DNA from: Planomonospora_B alba
GTDB taxonomy: Bacteria; Actinomycetota; Actinomycetes; Streptosporangiales; Streptosporangiaceae
Direction of reading: 5' to 3'
Length of the DNA: 64,000 nucleotides
Assembly: GCF_039534085.1 (NCBI RefSeq)
Contig: NZ_BAAAUT010000015.1
Location: 75,182 to 139,181 of the forward strand
Shown: piece by piece, positions 18,773 through 27,075 of the stretch
Layout: the number at the start of each line of letters is the position of its first letter
How positions within the stretch are numbered: position 1 is the stretch's first letter
Position numbers and translations under genes: made by a program
Notes under the pieces: generated by a model
Database searches by the model: none
The model's input: only the letters and a program-made list of their open reading frames with translations
What the model was told of the DNA's origin: nothing

Positions 18773-18802
18773 GCACCGGCAGCCGGCATACCCGACCCGG
18801 TT

Positions 18803-18832
18803 TTGACAACCGTTTTCATTTACACGCATACT
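18803..18832 (+). promoter_or_regulatory. znuA promoter with Zur box
   Basis: TTGACA (18803-18808) and CATACT (18827-18832), separated by 18 bp, form a clear promoter. The 15-bp near-palindrome TGACAACCGTTTTCA (18804-18818) overlaps the -35 element and matches the Zur-box form. The predicted start of transcription falls at about 18839-18840, on the znuA start codon, implying a leaderless mRNA. Confidence 0.75.
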
Positions 18833-18839
18833 GTCGGAC

Positions 18840-19838
18840 ATGATGTCCGACTCCTCCCAACGTATCCGCATGCGGGTGGCCGGCGTGCTCGCCGGGGTCA
18901 CCGCCCTCGCCGCCGCCACCGCCGCCTGCGGCTCCGGAAGCGCCGACTCGGTCGGCGCGGCGGACGGCCGTACCGAGGTCACCGCCGCCCTGTACCCCCT
19001 GGAGTGGCTGGCCGAGCGGGTGGGCGGGTCCGACGTCACCGTCACCGCCCTGACGGAGCCCGGTGTCGAGCCGCACGACCTGGAGCTGACGCCCGCGCAG
19101 GTGGCCGGGCTGGAGCAGACCTCGCTGGTGGCCTACATCAAGGGCGTGCAGCCCGCCGTCGACGAGGCGGTCGAGCAGCACGCGGCGGACCGCGGCTTCG
19201 ACGCGGCCACGGCGGTCGCGACCATCGCCGCGGAGGAGGCCCACGAGGGCGAGGAGCACGCCGGGGAGGGGCACGAGGACGAGGGGCACGAGGACGAGGG
19301 GCACGAGGAGGAGCACGCGCACGACGTCTCCTACGACCCGCACATCTGGCTCGACCCGAGCCGCTTCGCCGCCGTCGCGACCGCACTGGGCGAGCGGCTG
19401 GCCGCCGCCGACCCGGCCCGCGCCGCGGGTTACCGGGAGCGCGCCGCCAAGACCGCCGCCGACCTCACCGCCCTCGACGGCGAACTGGCCGAGGGCCTGG
19501 CGGGCTGCTCGGCCCGCTCCATCGTCACCAGCCACGAGGCCTTCGGCTACCTCGCCGACCGCTACAAGCTCACGCAGGTCGGCATCAGCGTCGATCCGGA
19601 GGCCGAGCCCTCCCCCGCGCGCCTGGCCGAGGTGGCCGAAGTCGCCAAACGGGAAAAAGTGACTACCATTTTCACGGAGACCCTTGTCAGCCCGAAGGTC
19701 GCCGAGGTCCTCGCCCAGGAGATCGGCGCCACGACGGCGGTCCTCGACCCGATCGAGAGCCGGCCCGAGCAGGGCGACTACCTCTCCGCCATGCGGCGCA
19801 ACCTCACGACGCTCCAGGCGGCGCTCCGCTGCACGTAA
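18840..19838 (+). CDS. znuA: Zinc ABC transporter substrate-binding lipoprotein
   Basis: A 332-residue cluster A-I metal-binding protein that captures extracellular zinc for ZnuB. The signal sequence ends around ALAAATAACGSG with the likely lipid-modified Cys near residue 31. EPGVEPHDLELTPAQ holds the first zinc His. A histidine/acidic loop at residues 131-165 (repeats of GHEDE) is typical of zinc- rather than manganese-specific members. YDPHIWLDP, SHEAFGYL and a late TIFTETLVSP provide the remaining ligands. It is the first gene of the zinc operon and its start lies where transcription is predicted to begin. Confidence 0.96.
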   Translation: MMSDSSQRIRMRVAGVLAGVTALAAATAACGSGSADSVGAADGRTEVTAALYPLEWLAERVGGSDVTVTALTEPGVEPHDLELTPAQVAGLEQTSLVAYIKGVQPAVDEAVEQHAADRGFDAATAVATIAAEEAHEGEEHAGEGHEDEGHEDEGHEEEHAHDVSYDPHIWLDPSRFAAVATALGERLAAADPARAAGYRERAAKTAADLTALDGELAEGLAGCSARSIVTSHEAFGYLADRYKLTQVGISVDPEAEPSPARLAEVAEVAKREKVTTIFTETLVSPKVAEVLAQEIGATTAVLDPIESRPEQGDYLSAMRRNLTTLQAALRCT

Positions 19839-19860
19839 CCGCACCCCGTGAAGGCACCAG

Positions 19861-20640
19861 GTGACTGAGATGGAAGAGGCGTTCACCATGCGCGGTGGCC
19901 AGGTCAGCCTGGACCACCGCCCGGTGCTGCGCGGGATCGATCTGACCGTCCGCTCCGGCGAGGTGGTGGCCGTCCTCGGCGCCAACGGGTCGGGCAAGTC
20001 CACCCTCGTGCGCGCCCTGCTCGGCCTGGTCCCCCTCTCCGGGGGCTCCACCCTCCTGTACGGCACGCCACCGGCCCGCTTCCGCGACTGGTGGCGGATC
20101 GGCTACGTGCCCCAGCGGCTCTCGGTGGGCGGCGGCGTGCCGTCCACGATCCGCGAGGTCGTCGCCTCCGGCCGGATCGCCCGGCAGCGCCGGCTCCGGC
20201 CGACCAGCGCGGCCGACGCCGCCGCGACCGCCCGGGCGCTGGAGGCGGTGGGCCTGGCCGACCGGGCCGGCGATCCGGTGCAGGCGCTGTCGGGAGGGCA
20301 GCAGCAGCGGGTGCTGATCGCCCGCGCCCTGGCCGGCGAGCCCGACACCTTCGTCATGGACGAGCCCACGGCCGGAGTGGACGCGGCCAGCCAGCAGATG
20401 CTGGCCGACACCCTCGCCCGCCTCGTGGCGGAGGGCAGGACGGTCGTGCTGGTCGCGCACGAGCTGGGCCCGCTGGAGCCGCTGGTCACCCGGGCGGTGG
20501 TCATCCGCGACGGCTGCGTCTGCCACGACGGGCCGCCGCCGCACGCGGTCGGCACGCACGCGCTGCCCGGCCACGACCACGTGCACCCGCACGCCGCGGA
20601 AGAGCCCGCGAGCCCTCTGGAATGGAGACCCGCACCGTGA
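19861..20640 (+). CDS. znuC: Zinc ABC transporter ATP-binding protein
   Basis: A 259-residue ABC ATPase that powers zinc import. Walker A is GANGSGKST near residue 40, the signature is LSGGQQQR near residue 144, Walker B is TFVMDEPTAGVD, and the switch His is in VLVAHELG. The C-terminus is histidine-rich (GHDHVHPHAAEE), consistent with zinc. GTG 19861 is taken as the start, with ATG 19870 possible. It lies 22 bp after znuA, and its TGA overlaps the GTG of a 29-codon frame leading to znuB. Confidence 0.96.
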   Translation: MTEMEEAFTMRGGQVSLDHRPVLRGIDLTVRSGEVVAVLGANGSGKSTLVRALLGLVPLSGGSTLLYGTPPARFRDWWRIGYVPQRLSVGGGVPSTIREVVASGRIARQRRLRPTSAADAAATARALEAVGLADRAGDPVQALSGGQQQRVLIARALAGEPDTFVMDEPTAGVDAASQQMLADTLARLVAEGRTVVLVAHELGPLEPLVTRAVVIRDGCVCHDGPPPHAVGTHALPGHDHVHPHAAEEPASPLEWRPAP

Positions 20641-20726
20641 CCGACCGTACGGCGGCCGACCACGCCGCGACCCGCCGCACGGCGGGCCGGCGCCCCGGCC
20701 CCGCCCGCCGGGAGGCGGAGCGGTGA
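20637..20726 (+). CDS. Possible 29-residue translationally coupled mini-ORF between znuC and znuB
   Basis: The frame starts at GTG 20637, overlapping the znuC stop as GTGA. It stops at TGA 20724-20726, overlapping the znuB start GTG 20723, again as GTGA. It encodes 29 residues, mostly Arg/Ala/Thr, with no recognisable motif. The perfect stop-start linkage on both sides suggests it carries ribosomes from znuC to znuB, with or without a functional peptide. Chance is a real alternative in GC-rich DNA. Confidence 0.35.
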   Translation: MTDRTAADHAATRRTAGRRPGPARREAER

Positions 20727-21556
20727 TCGAGCTCCTCCAGTTCGGCTTCATGCAGCGCGCCCTGATCGCGGCGCTGCTCATCGGCCTGACCGCCCCGGCC
20801 GTGGGCACCTTCATCGTGCAGCGCCGCCTGGCCCTGCTGGGCGACGGCATCGGGCACGTCGCGCTGACCGGCGTGGCGCTCGGCTTCCTCACCGGCACCG
20901 CCCCCGTGCTGACCGCGGTGCTGGTCGCGGTGCTCGGCGCCGTGGCCATCGAGCTGGTCCGCGCACGCGGCAGGACCAGCGGCGACGTGGCGCTGGCCCT
21001 GCTGTTCTACGGCGGCATCGCCGGCGGCGTGCTGCTCATCTCGCTGGCCCCCGGCGGCAGCAACGCCACCCTCACGTCCTACCTGTTCGGCTCGATCAGC
21101 ACCGTCACGCTGCAGGACGTGTGGGTGATCGGCGGGCTCGCGGTGGCCGTGCTCGGCGTCCTGGCGGTCTTCGGCCGGGAGCTCTTCGTCCTCTGCCAGG
21201 ACGAGGAGGTCGCCAGGGCCGCGGGCCTGCCGGTCCGGTTCCTCAGCCTGCTGATCGCCGTGGTCGCCGCGCTGACCGTGGTCATCGCCATGCGGGTGGT
21301 GGGGTTGCTGCTGGTGAGCGCCCTGATGGTGGTCCCGGTGGCGACCGGCCAGCAGCTCACCCGGGGGTTCCGCAGCACGATGCTGCTGGCCGTGCTCTTC
21401 GGCGTGGTCGCCACGGTGGGCGGGCTGACCACCTCCTTCTACGTCGAGGCGCCGCCGGGCGCCCTGATCGTGCTCGTCGCGCTGGGAGGGTTCGTCCTGG
21501 CCCTCGGGCTCGGTAGATTCGTACGCCGAAGCCGACCACAGGAGTCCCGCCCATGA
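20723..21556 (+). CDS. znuB: Zinc ABC transporter permease
   Basis: A 277-residue ABC-3 family permease with about eight to nine membrane helices. It begins MIELLQFGFMQRALIAALLIGLTAPAVGTFIVQRRLALLGDGIGHVALTG in two recognisable blocks. The cytoplasmic coupling segment DEEVARAAGLPVRFL is near residue 168, and MRVVGLLLVSALMVVPVATGQ is near residue 192. It forms the membrane channel for ZnuA and ZnuC. A GGAGG-like sequence lies upstream of GTG 20723. Its stop overlaps the zur start (ATGA). Confidence 0.96.
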   Translation: MIELLQFGFMQRALIAALLIGLTAPAVGTFIVQRRLALLGDGIGHVALTGVALGFLTGTAPVLTAVLVAVLGAVAIELVRARGRTSGDVALALLFYGGIAGGVLLISLAPGGSNATLTSYLFGSISTVTLQDVWVIGGLAVAVLGVLAVFGRELFVLCQDEEVARAAGLPVRFLSLLIAVVAALTVVIAMRVVGLLLVSALMVVPVATGQQLTRGFRSTMLLAVLFGVVATVGGLTTSFYVEAPPGALIVLVALGGFVLALGLGRFVRRSRPQESRP

Positions 21557-21939
21557 GCAACAGACGCGATGCCGTCCACGAGATCCTCCGGCAGAGCGAG
21601 GGCTTCCGCAGCGCGCAGGACGTCTACGCCGAGATGCGCGCGGAAGGCGCCAAGATCGGGCTGACCACGGTCTACCGGGCGCTGCAGGCGCTCGCCGACA
21701 AGGGCCAGGTCGACGTCCTGCGCACCGACGACGGCGAGTCGGTCTACCGGGCGTGCGCCAGCGGCGACCACCACCACCACCTGGTCTGCCGCCGCTGCGG
21801 GCACACCGTCGAGGTGGCCGGCCCGGCGGTGGAGCGCTGGGCCGAGGCGGTCGGCGCCGAACACGGGTTCACCGACGTCACGCACACCGTCGAGGTCTTC
21901 GGCACCTGCTCGTCCTGCTCGTCCTCCGCGCCGGCCTGA
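21553..21939 (+). CDS. zur: Zinc uptake regulator, Fur family
   Basis: A 128-residue Fur-family repressor. The winged helix includes FRSAQDVYAEMRAEGAKIGLTTVYRALQALADKGQVD. Metal sites are the DHHHHLVCRRCGHTVEV segment and a C-terminal CSSCSSS, giving the two CxxC pairs of the structural zinc site. The last gene of the zinc operon, translationally coupled to znuB, it should bind the Zur box at 18804-18818 when zinc is plentiful, forming a negative feedback loop. Confidence 0.96.
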   Translation: MSNRRDAVHEILRQSEGFRSAQDVYAEMRAEGAKIGLTTVYRALQALADKGQVDVLRTDDGESVYRACASGDHHHHLVCRRCGHTVEVAGPAVERWAEAVGAEHGFTDVTHTVEVFGTCSSCSSSAPA

Positions 21940-22143
21940 CCGGGCGGAGCGCTCAGGGGCGCCCCGCGGCGGGCCGGCGGACACGGCGACCGCTCTCCCG
22001 CCGGCGCTCCCCCGATCGAGGCGATACCGATACGGCGGAGCGCGGTGACGGACGGGTGCGGGAAGGCGCCGGGGGGATACGCTTCCGCAAACGGCGAGCC
22101 GCCGTACGCGCGACCACGCCGAACCGCACCCACAGGAGTCGAC

Positions 22144-22692
22144 ATGCCATTCGGACACGACATGGTGCACTCGCTCGCCACCGCCGTCGACCTGGTCAAC
22201 ACCTCACCCGCCACCGGGGGCGAGGACCGGCTGGACGACCTGGAGAAACTCGCGGAGTTCGTGGACCGCTGGCAGATCAGCGGCGTCCGCGGGCTCGGCG
22301 CCGCCGACCTGGCCCAGGTGCGCGCCCTCCGCGACGCCTTCCACAAGGTCTTCACCGCCCCCGACCAGGCCACCGCCGTCATCCGGCTCAACACGCTGCT
22401 GAGCGAGACCCGCATCACCCCGCGGCTGACCGAGCACGACGGCCACGCCCTGCACGTCCACTACTTCGCGCCGGGCGCCTCGCTGGGCGAGCACCTGGCG
22501 GCCGACCTCGGCGTGGCCCTGGCCCACCTGCTGGTCGAGGGCGAGTGGGAGCGCCTGCGCACCTGCTCGGCCCCCGACTGCGAGCGCGTCTTCGTCGACG
22601 AGTCCCGCAACCGCTCGCGGGTCTACTGCGACAGCCGCACCTGCGGCAACCGCATGCACGTGGCCGCCTACCGGGCCCGCCGCCGCGCCTGA
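22144..22692 (+). CDS. CGNR zinc-finger protein
   Basis: A 182-residue protein. The start ATG 22144 follows AGGAGTCGAC. The N-terminal domain (DLVNTSPATGGEDRLDDLEKLAEFVDRW) is the ABATE/stress-induced-type domain, probably ligand sensing. The C-terminal CGNR zinc finger reads CSAPDCERVFVDESRNRSRVYC...CGNRMHVAAYRAR, predicted to bind DNA. Such proteins are taken to be one-component transcription regulators. No operator or target is evident; it follows zur by 204 bp and is transcribed alone. Confidence 0.9.
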   Translation: MPFGHDMVHSLATAVDLVNTSPATGGEDRLDDLEKLAEFVDRWQISGVRGLGAADLAQVRALRDAFHKVFTAPDQATAVIRLNTLLSETRITPRLTEHDGHALHVHYFAPGASLGEHLAADLGVALAHLLVEGEWERLRTCSAPDCERVFVDESRNRSRVYCDSRTCGNRMHVAAYRARRRA

Positions 22693-22797
22693 GGCCGCAC
22701 CGGGCGCGCGTGCGGCGGGCCTTCCCCGGCCTCCCGCCCGGCGACCACACGGCCCCGTCCCGCGGGGAGTGCGGCCCCGCCCGGAGCCGCGGACGCG

Positions 22798-23574
22798 TTA
22801 GGCGACCTCGTTGGGCACGGCCCCGCCGTACCGGCGGTCCCGCTTGGCGTAGATCTCGCACGCCTCCCACAGGTCGCGGCGGTCGAAGTCGGGCCAGAGC
22901 CGGTTGAGGAAGACCATCTCGGCGTAGGCCGACTGCCAGAGCAGGAAGTTGGAGGTGCGCTGCTCGCCGGAGGAGCGCACGAACAGGTCCACGTCCGGGA
23001 TATCCGGCTCGTCCAGGTAGCGGGCGAAGGTCTCCTCCTTCACCCGGCCCGGCTTGACCCGTCCGGCGGCGATGTCCCCGGCCAGTTTGAGCGCGGCGTC
23101 CACGATCTCCGCGCGCCCGCCGTAGTTGACGCAGAACTGCAGGGTCAGCGTGGAGTTGTCGCGGGTCATCTCCTCGGCGTCCTGCAGCTCGGAGATCACG
23201 CTCTTCCACAGCCGCCCGGGGCGGCCGGCCCAGCGCACCCGCACGCCCATCGCGTGCAGCTCGTCGCGGCGGCGGCGGATGACGTCGCGGTTGAACCCCA
23301 TCAGGAAGCGGACCTCGTCGGGTGAGCGCTTCCAGTTCTCGGTGGAGAAGGCGTAGGCCGACAGGTAGGGGATGCCCAGTTCGAGCGCGCCCTCGATCAC
23401 GTCGAAGAGCGAGGCCTCGCCCGCCTTGTGCCCCTCGGTGCGCGGCAGGCCGCGCTGCTTGGCCCACCGGCCGTTGCCGTCCATCACGATCGCGACGTGC
23501 CGGGGCACCAGGTCGCGCGGGATCGGCGGGGGCACGGCGCCGGAGGGGTGGGGGGCTGGGGGACGGAGGTTCAC
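22798..23574 (-). CDS. uppS: Isoprenyl (undecaprenyl/decaprenyl) diphosphate synthase, cis type
   Basis: A 258-residue cis-prenyltransferase that makes the polyprenyl carrier lipid for peptidoglycan. The start is GTG 23574 with AAGGGAG upstream; its GTGA overlaps the recO stop. The catalytic motif HVAIVMDGNGRWAKQRGLPRTEGHKAG (Asp of MDGNGRW) is near residue 35, FSTENWKRS near residue 82, and the C-terminal VDLFVRSSGEQRTSNFLLWQSAYAE completes the active site. It is the second gene of a recO-uppS operon. Confidence 0.97.
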   Translation of the reverse strand: MNLRPPAPHPSGAVPPPIPRDLVPRHVAIVMDGNGRWAKQRGLPRTEGHKAGEASLFDVIEGALELGIPYLSAYAFSTENWKRSPDEVRFLMGFNRDVIRRRRDELHAMGVRVRWAGRPGRLWKSVISELQDAEEMTRDNSTLTLQFCVNYGGRAEIVDAALKLAGDIAAGRVKPGRVKEETFARYLDEPDIPDVDLFVRSSGEQRTSNFLLWQSAYAEMVFLNRLWPDFDRRDLWEACEIYAKRDRRYGGAVPNEVA

Positions 23575-24308
23575 GTTACGGGCTCCCTTTCTACGTGTCG
23601 CAGAGAGCGTATGCCGTGTTCCAGGTGCCACTGCAGATAAGCGGCGACCAGGCCGCTGCACTCGGCGCGGTGCCGGGGCTCGGAGGCGTCGGCCGCGGGC
23701 CAGTCGCCCCGCAGCAGGGCGCTCATCAGGGCCAGGGTCTCCCCCGCGGGCACGGCGGCGCCGGCCGGGCGGCAGTTGCCGCACACCGCGCCGCCCGCCA
23801 CGATCGCGAAGGCCCGCACGGCGGCGCCCTCGCACCGGGCGCACGCGGTCAGCGCGGGCGCGTAGCCGGCCACGGCCAGCGAGCGCAGGAAGTAGGCGTC
23901 GAGCACCAGCCGGGCCTCGTGCTCGGCGGCCGACAGCGCCCTCAGCCCCCCGACGAGCAGCAGGAACTGCCGGAGCGCGGGCTCCTTCTCCCCCATGATC
24001 AGCCGGTCGGCCGTCTCGAGCATCGCGCTGCCCGCCGTGTAGCGCGGGTAGTCGGAGATGAGCGCCTCGCCGTACGGGCGGATGGTCTCCACCTGGGTGA
24101 TCACGTCCAGCGAGCGGCCGGTGTGCAGCTGGAGGTCCACGTGGGTGAACGGCTCCAGCCGGGCGCCGAAGCGCGACGTGGTCCGCCGCACGCCCTTGGC
24201 CACGCCTCTGATCTTGCCGGTCCGCTTGGTGAGCACCGTGATGATCCGGTCGGCCTCCCCCAGCTTGTGGGTGCGTAGCACGACGCCCTCGTCACGGTAC
24301 AGACTCAC
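23571..24308 (-). CDS. recO: DNA repair protein RecO
   Basis: A 245-residue recombination mediator that loads RecA with RecF and RecR. The N-terminal OB fold begins MSLYRDEGVVLRTHKLGEADRII, followed by TGKIRGVAKGVRRTTSRFGARLEPF. The C-terminal zinc site is CARCEG...CGNCRPAG near residues 160-190. Length is normal. It overlaps uppS by four bases and is divergent from the CDP-alcohol transferase gene. Confidence 0.96.
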   Translation of the reverse strand: MSLYRDEGVVLRTHKLGEADRIITVLTKRTGKIRGVAKGVRRTTSRFGARLEPFTHVDLQLHTGRSLDVITQVETIRPYGEALISDYPRYTAGSAMLETADRLIMGEKEPALRQFLLLVGGLRALSAAEHEARLVLDAYFLRSLAVAGYAPALTACARCEGAAVRAFAIVAGGAVCGNCRPAGAAVPAGETLALMSALLRGDWPAADASEPRHRAECSGLVAAYLQWHLEHGIRSLRHVEREPVT

Positions 24309-24479
24309 TTGTCCAGTCTAAGGGGACGGCCCGCCCGGCAAGCCTTCCGCAACGATCACTCGGCACGGATGGGTCACGAGTGCATGTTGTTCACTGGGAA
24401 CTCACTAAACTTTGGCCCCTGGCGAACTTTCCCGCCATGTTCGACCCGGTTCCACCTCACCCCCGCACGAAAGGGTGCC

Positions 24480-26057
24480 ATGCCCCGCGTGGTCCTGCTG
24501 GGCTCACCGCCCGGCCCCGATGCCGCCCCCGGCCAGTCGACGCCGCCCGCCGCGCTGACGCTGCCCGCGCTTCCCGGCTCCCCCACGGTGATCGGCAAGC
24601 TGCACGGCCAGCTCGCCTCGCTCGACCCCGCGCCGGTGACGATCGCCCGCGCCGGCGACGCCACGGCCTACCGGGGTCTCCCGGGCACGCTCGTCGAGAC
24701 CTCCGACCTGGCCGGCGACCTGCGCGCCGTGGCCGAGGCGGCCGAGCAGGCCACGGAGAACCTGCTCATCCTCCCGGCCAACTCGCTGGTCCACGACGAG
24801 CTCCTCTACCAGATCACCAAGTCGAAGCGCGGCGCGCTCGCACTGATCACCAAGGAGCCCCGGGAGGAGGACGAGAACGGCGACGCCATCGTCCCGAACG
24901 TCCCGATCGAGGAGGCCGAGCCGGAGATCGGCGACCGGACGCTCGAGGGCCTCCCGGTCCGCGTGCGCGCCGCGAAGTCGCGCGTGATCTCCGTGGGCTC
25001 GGCCTACCACGCGGTGACCCGGCCCAACGCCGTCCTGCTCGGCCCGCTGCACGTGCACGTCAAGCACGCGCCGACGCTGGCCGAGGCGGCCCGCGAGCTG
25101 GCCGGCATGGCCCACCTGTTCGGCCCGGAGGACGACCTGGTCCAGCTGCTGGTGCTGGGCCTGGTACGGCGCGGCGTCTCGGTCGGCATCCGCGGCCGCC
25201 GCGACCTGTTCTACCGCCGGGTCGCCACGCCTGCCGAGGCGGAGCAGTTCCCGGCGGAAATGGCCGCCTTCAACGAGGACCGGGCCCGGCTGAACAACGC
25301 GGTCAAGGGCGCCGACGGCTTCTTCACCACGTTCTTCGTCAGCACCTACTCGCGCTTCATCGCCCGCTGGGCGGCCCGGCGCGGGCTCACGCCCAACCAG
25401 GTCACGCTGATCTCGATCGCCCTGGGCGTGGCGTCCGCGGCGTGCTTCGCCACCGGTGAGCGCCTCGGGATGGTGGCCGGCGGCATCCTGATCTACTTCG
25501 CGTTCGTGTTCGACTGCGTGGACGGCCAGCTCGCCCGGTACGCCCGCAAGTTCGGCGTGCTCGGCGCCTGGCTGGACGCCACCTTCGACCGGTTCAAGGA
25601 GTACGTGGTCTTCGCCGGGCTCGCGGTCGGCGCGGCCGTCTCCGGGATCGGCGACGTGTGGACGCTGGCGCTGGTCGCGCTCGCCCTGCAGTCCATCCGG
25701 CACCTGCTGGACTTCTCCTTCGGCGCGGCCAACCGGCGCAAGCCCCCGTCGCCGCTGCCGTCCATCCCGCTCTCGGTCGTCCCCGACACGCCGCTGCGCG
25801 CGGCGCTGGAGGAGCGCAAGGCCGCCCGCAAGAACGGGATCCGCAGCCTGCTGAAGATGTGGAGCAAGGCCGGCAAGTACCGGGCCGTGTACTGGGCCCG
25901 CAAGATGGTCGTGTTCCCGATCGGCGAGCGCTTCGCCGTCATCGCGATCACCGGCGCCCTCTTCGACGCCCGGGTCACCTTCCTCGCACTGATCATCTGG
26001 GGCTCCGTCGGGGCCGCCTACTCGCTCACCGGACGTCTGTTGAGGTCGCTCGCATGA
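24480..26057 (+). CDS. CDP-alcohol phosphatidyltransferase with N-terminal nucleotidyltransferase-like domain
   Basis: A 525-residue membrane protein. The start at 24480 has AAGGG upstream. Residues 1-270 form a soluble domain reminiscent of a GT-A nucleotidyltransferase but lacking the usual glycine-rich GxGxR loop. The C-terminal half has the CDP-OH-P signature DCVDGQLARYARKFGVLG...D...D, complete with all four Asp, within six membrane helices. Such fusions resemble inositol-1-phosphate cytidylyltransferase/DIPP-synthase enzymes, which transfer a phospho-polyol from a CDP-alcohol. The substrate is unknown; phospholipid or phospho-inositol chemistry is likely. Its stop overlaps the next gene (ATGA). 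Confidence 0.85.
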   Translation: MPRVVLLGSPPGPDAAPGQSTPPAALTLPALPGSPTVIGKLHGQLASLDPAPVTIARAGDATAYRGLPGTLVETSDLAGDLRAVAEAAEQATENLLILPANSLVHDELLYQITKSKRGALALITKEPREEDENGDAIVPNVPIEEAEPEIGDRTLEGLPVRVRAAKSRVISVGSAYHAVTRPNAVLLGPLHVHVKHAPTLAEAARELAGMAHLFGPEDDLVQLLVLGLVRRGVSVGIRGRRDLFYRRVATPAEAEQFPAEMAAFNEDRARLNNAVKGADGFFTTFFVSTYSRFIARWAARRGLTPNQVTLISIALGVASAACFATGERLGMVAGGILIYFAFVFDCVDGQLARYARKFGVLGAWLDATFDRFKEYVVFAGLAVGAAVSGIGDVWTLALVALALQSIRHLLDFSFGAANRRKPPSPLPSIPLSVVPDTPLRAALEERKAARKNGIRSLLKMWSKAGKYRAVYWARKMVVFPIGERFAVIAITGALFDARVTFLALIIWGSVGAAYSLTGRLLRSLA

Positions 26058-26764
26058 TCACCCAGCCGCAGGCCACCCCCGCTCCGGACCCCTACGAGGA
26101 GCGCCTGCGCGTCCAGACCGCGCGCCTGCTCGCCTACCGCGACGACGGCCCGCTCGTCACCGCGCTCCGCCGCGCCGTCGGCCCGGGCCTGCCCCCGGTG
26201 CCGGCCGCCCTGGTCGCGCTGCTGGCCGTCATCGCCCTGGGGGCCACCGGGCTGCCGTCCTCCGGTCCGTTCCTGCTCGTCCCGGCCCTCGTCATGGTCG
26301 TGCTGGTGCTGCCCACCGCGGCCCGCGACCACCTGGGCAAGTTCGACTGGATGGTGCCGCCGCTGATCCGGGGCACCGAGTTCCTGGTCGTCATCCTGGT
26401 CGGCCTGGCCGCGAACGCGCCCAAGTGGCTGCTGTTCGTGCTGCTGTACGTGGTCGGCTACCACACCTACGACACGGTCTACCGGACGCGCCAGGGCATC
26501 TGGCCGCCCGACTGGGTGTTCCGGGCGGGCCTGGGCTGGGAGATCCGGCTCCTGCTGATCGGGGCGGGCGCCGCGCTGGGCGCGCTGACCTGGGTGCTGG
26601 CCGCGCTCACCGTCTACCTGGGCGTGATGTTCGCCGTGGAGAGCGTGACGAGCTGGGTCCGGCTGGACAAGGCGTCGGCGGCGAAGGCCCAGGAGAGCGA
26701 CGACCTGGAGACCTCCCCGGAGGAGGCCCTGGAGCAGGCGACCGGCGAGGCCGAGCCGACCTGA
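26054..26764 (+). CDS. DUF5941-type integral membrane protein
   Basis: A 236-residue protein with about five to six membrane helices. After a cytoplasmic N-terminus (EERLRVQTARLLAYRDDGPLVTALRRAVG) come hydrophobic segments. The conserved-looking loops LGKFDWMVPPLIRGTEFLVV and VGYHTYDTVYRTRQGIWPPDW fit DUF5941 as I remember it. The start overlaps the stop of the CDP-alcohol transferase, so the two are co-translated and probably work together, for instance in handling the lipid product. No catalytic site is recognised. Confidence 0.78.
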   Translation: MITQPQATPAPDPYEERLRVQTARLLAYRDDGPLVTALRRAVGPGLPPVPAALVALLAVIALGATGLPSSGPFLLVPALVMVVLVLPTAARDHLGKFDWMVPPLIRGTEFLVVILVGLAANAPKWLLFVLLYVVGYHTYDTVYRTRQGIWPPDWVFRAGLGWEIRLLLIGAGAALGALTWVLAALTVYLGVMFAVESVTSWVRLDKASAAKAQESDDLETSPEEALEQATGEAEPT

Positions 26765-26835
26765 TCCGGTCCCCTCTCCTCCGGTTCCTCCCCCGGTTCC
26801 CGCCGGCTCCCGCCGTGCGGGAGGACGTCCGCGAA

Positions 26836-26860
26836 GGGCCGCGGCACCGCGCCGCGGCCC
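26836..26860 (+). terminator. Terminator hairpin after the DUF5941 gene
   Basis: 9-bp perfect stem GGGCCGCGG / CCGCGGCCC with a 7-base loop, 72 bp after the stop codon, in the 311-bp gap 26765-27075. Confidence 0.5.
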
Positions 26861-26914
26861 TCCGCCGTCTCCGCGGCCCTCCGCCGTCTCCGCGGCCCTC
26901 CGCCGTGTCCGCGG
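26853..26914. repeat. 19-bp tandem repeat, 3.3 copies
   Basis: The unit CGCGGCCCTCCGCCGTCTC occurs at 26853, 26872 and 26891 (one mismatch), followed by a partial CGCGG. It is non-coding and overlaps the distal arm of the hairpin. Confidence 0.9.
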
Positions 26915-27075
26915 GCCGGGGCGGCGGACGCGGGGCACCCGACCGGGAGAGCCCGCCGTACAGGCCGGCAGGCCCGCCGTACGGGCGGGGACGCCCCTGC
27001 GGCCGCGCGGGCCGGCCCCGCGCGGCGGCGCCGGGCCGCGGACGCGTCCGCCCCGGTGCTGTGTTACAAAGCAGC

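Noticed and set aside
14285..19864. An 1859-codon open frame on the plus strand
   Set aside because: It crosses glyS, the ABM gene, the BtrH-like gene and znuA in the wrong frame. Composition is Arg/Gly/Pro/Ala with no domain.
21940..22143. Possible extension of the CGNR protein to an upstream start at 22045
   Set aside because: The extra residues are low complexity, and a good AGGAG ribosome-binding site directly precedes ATG 22144.
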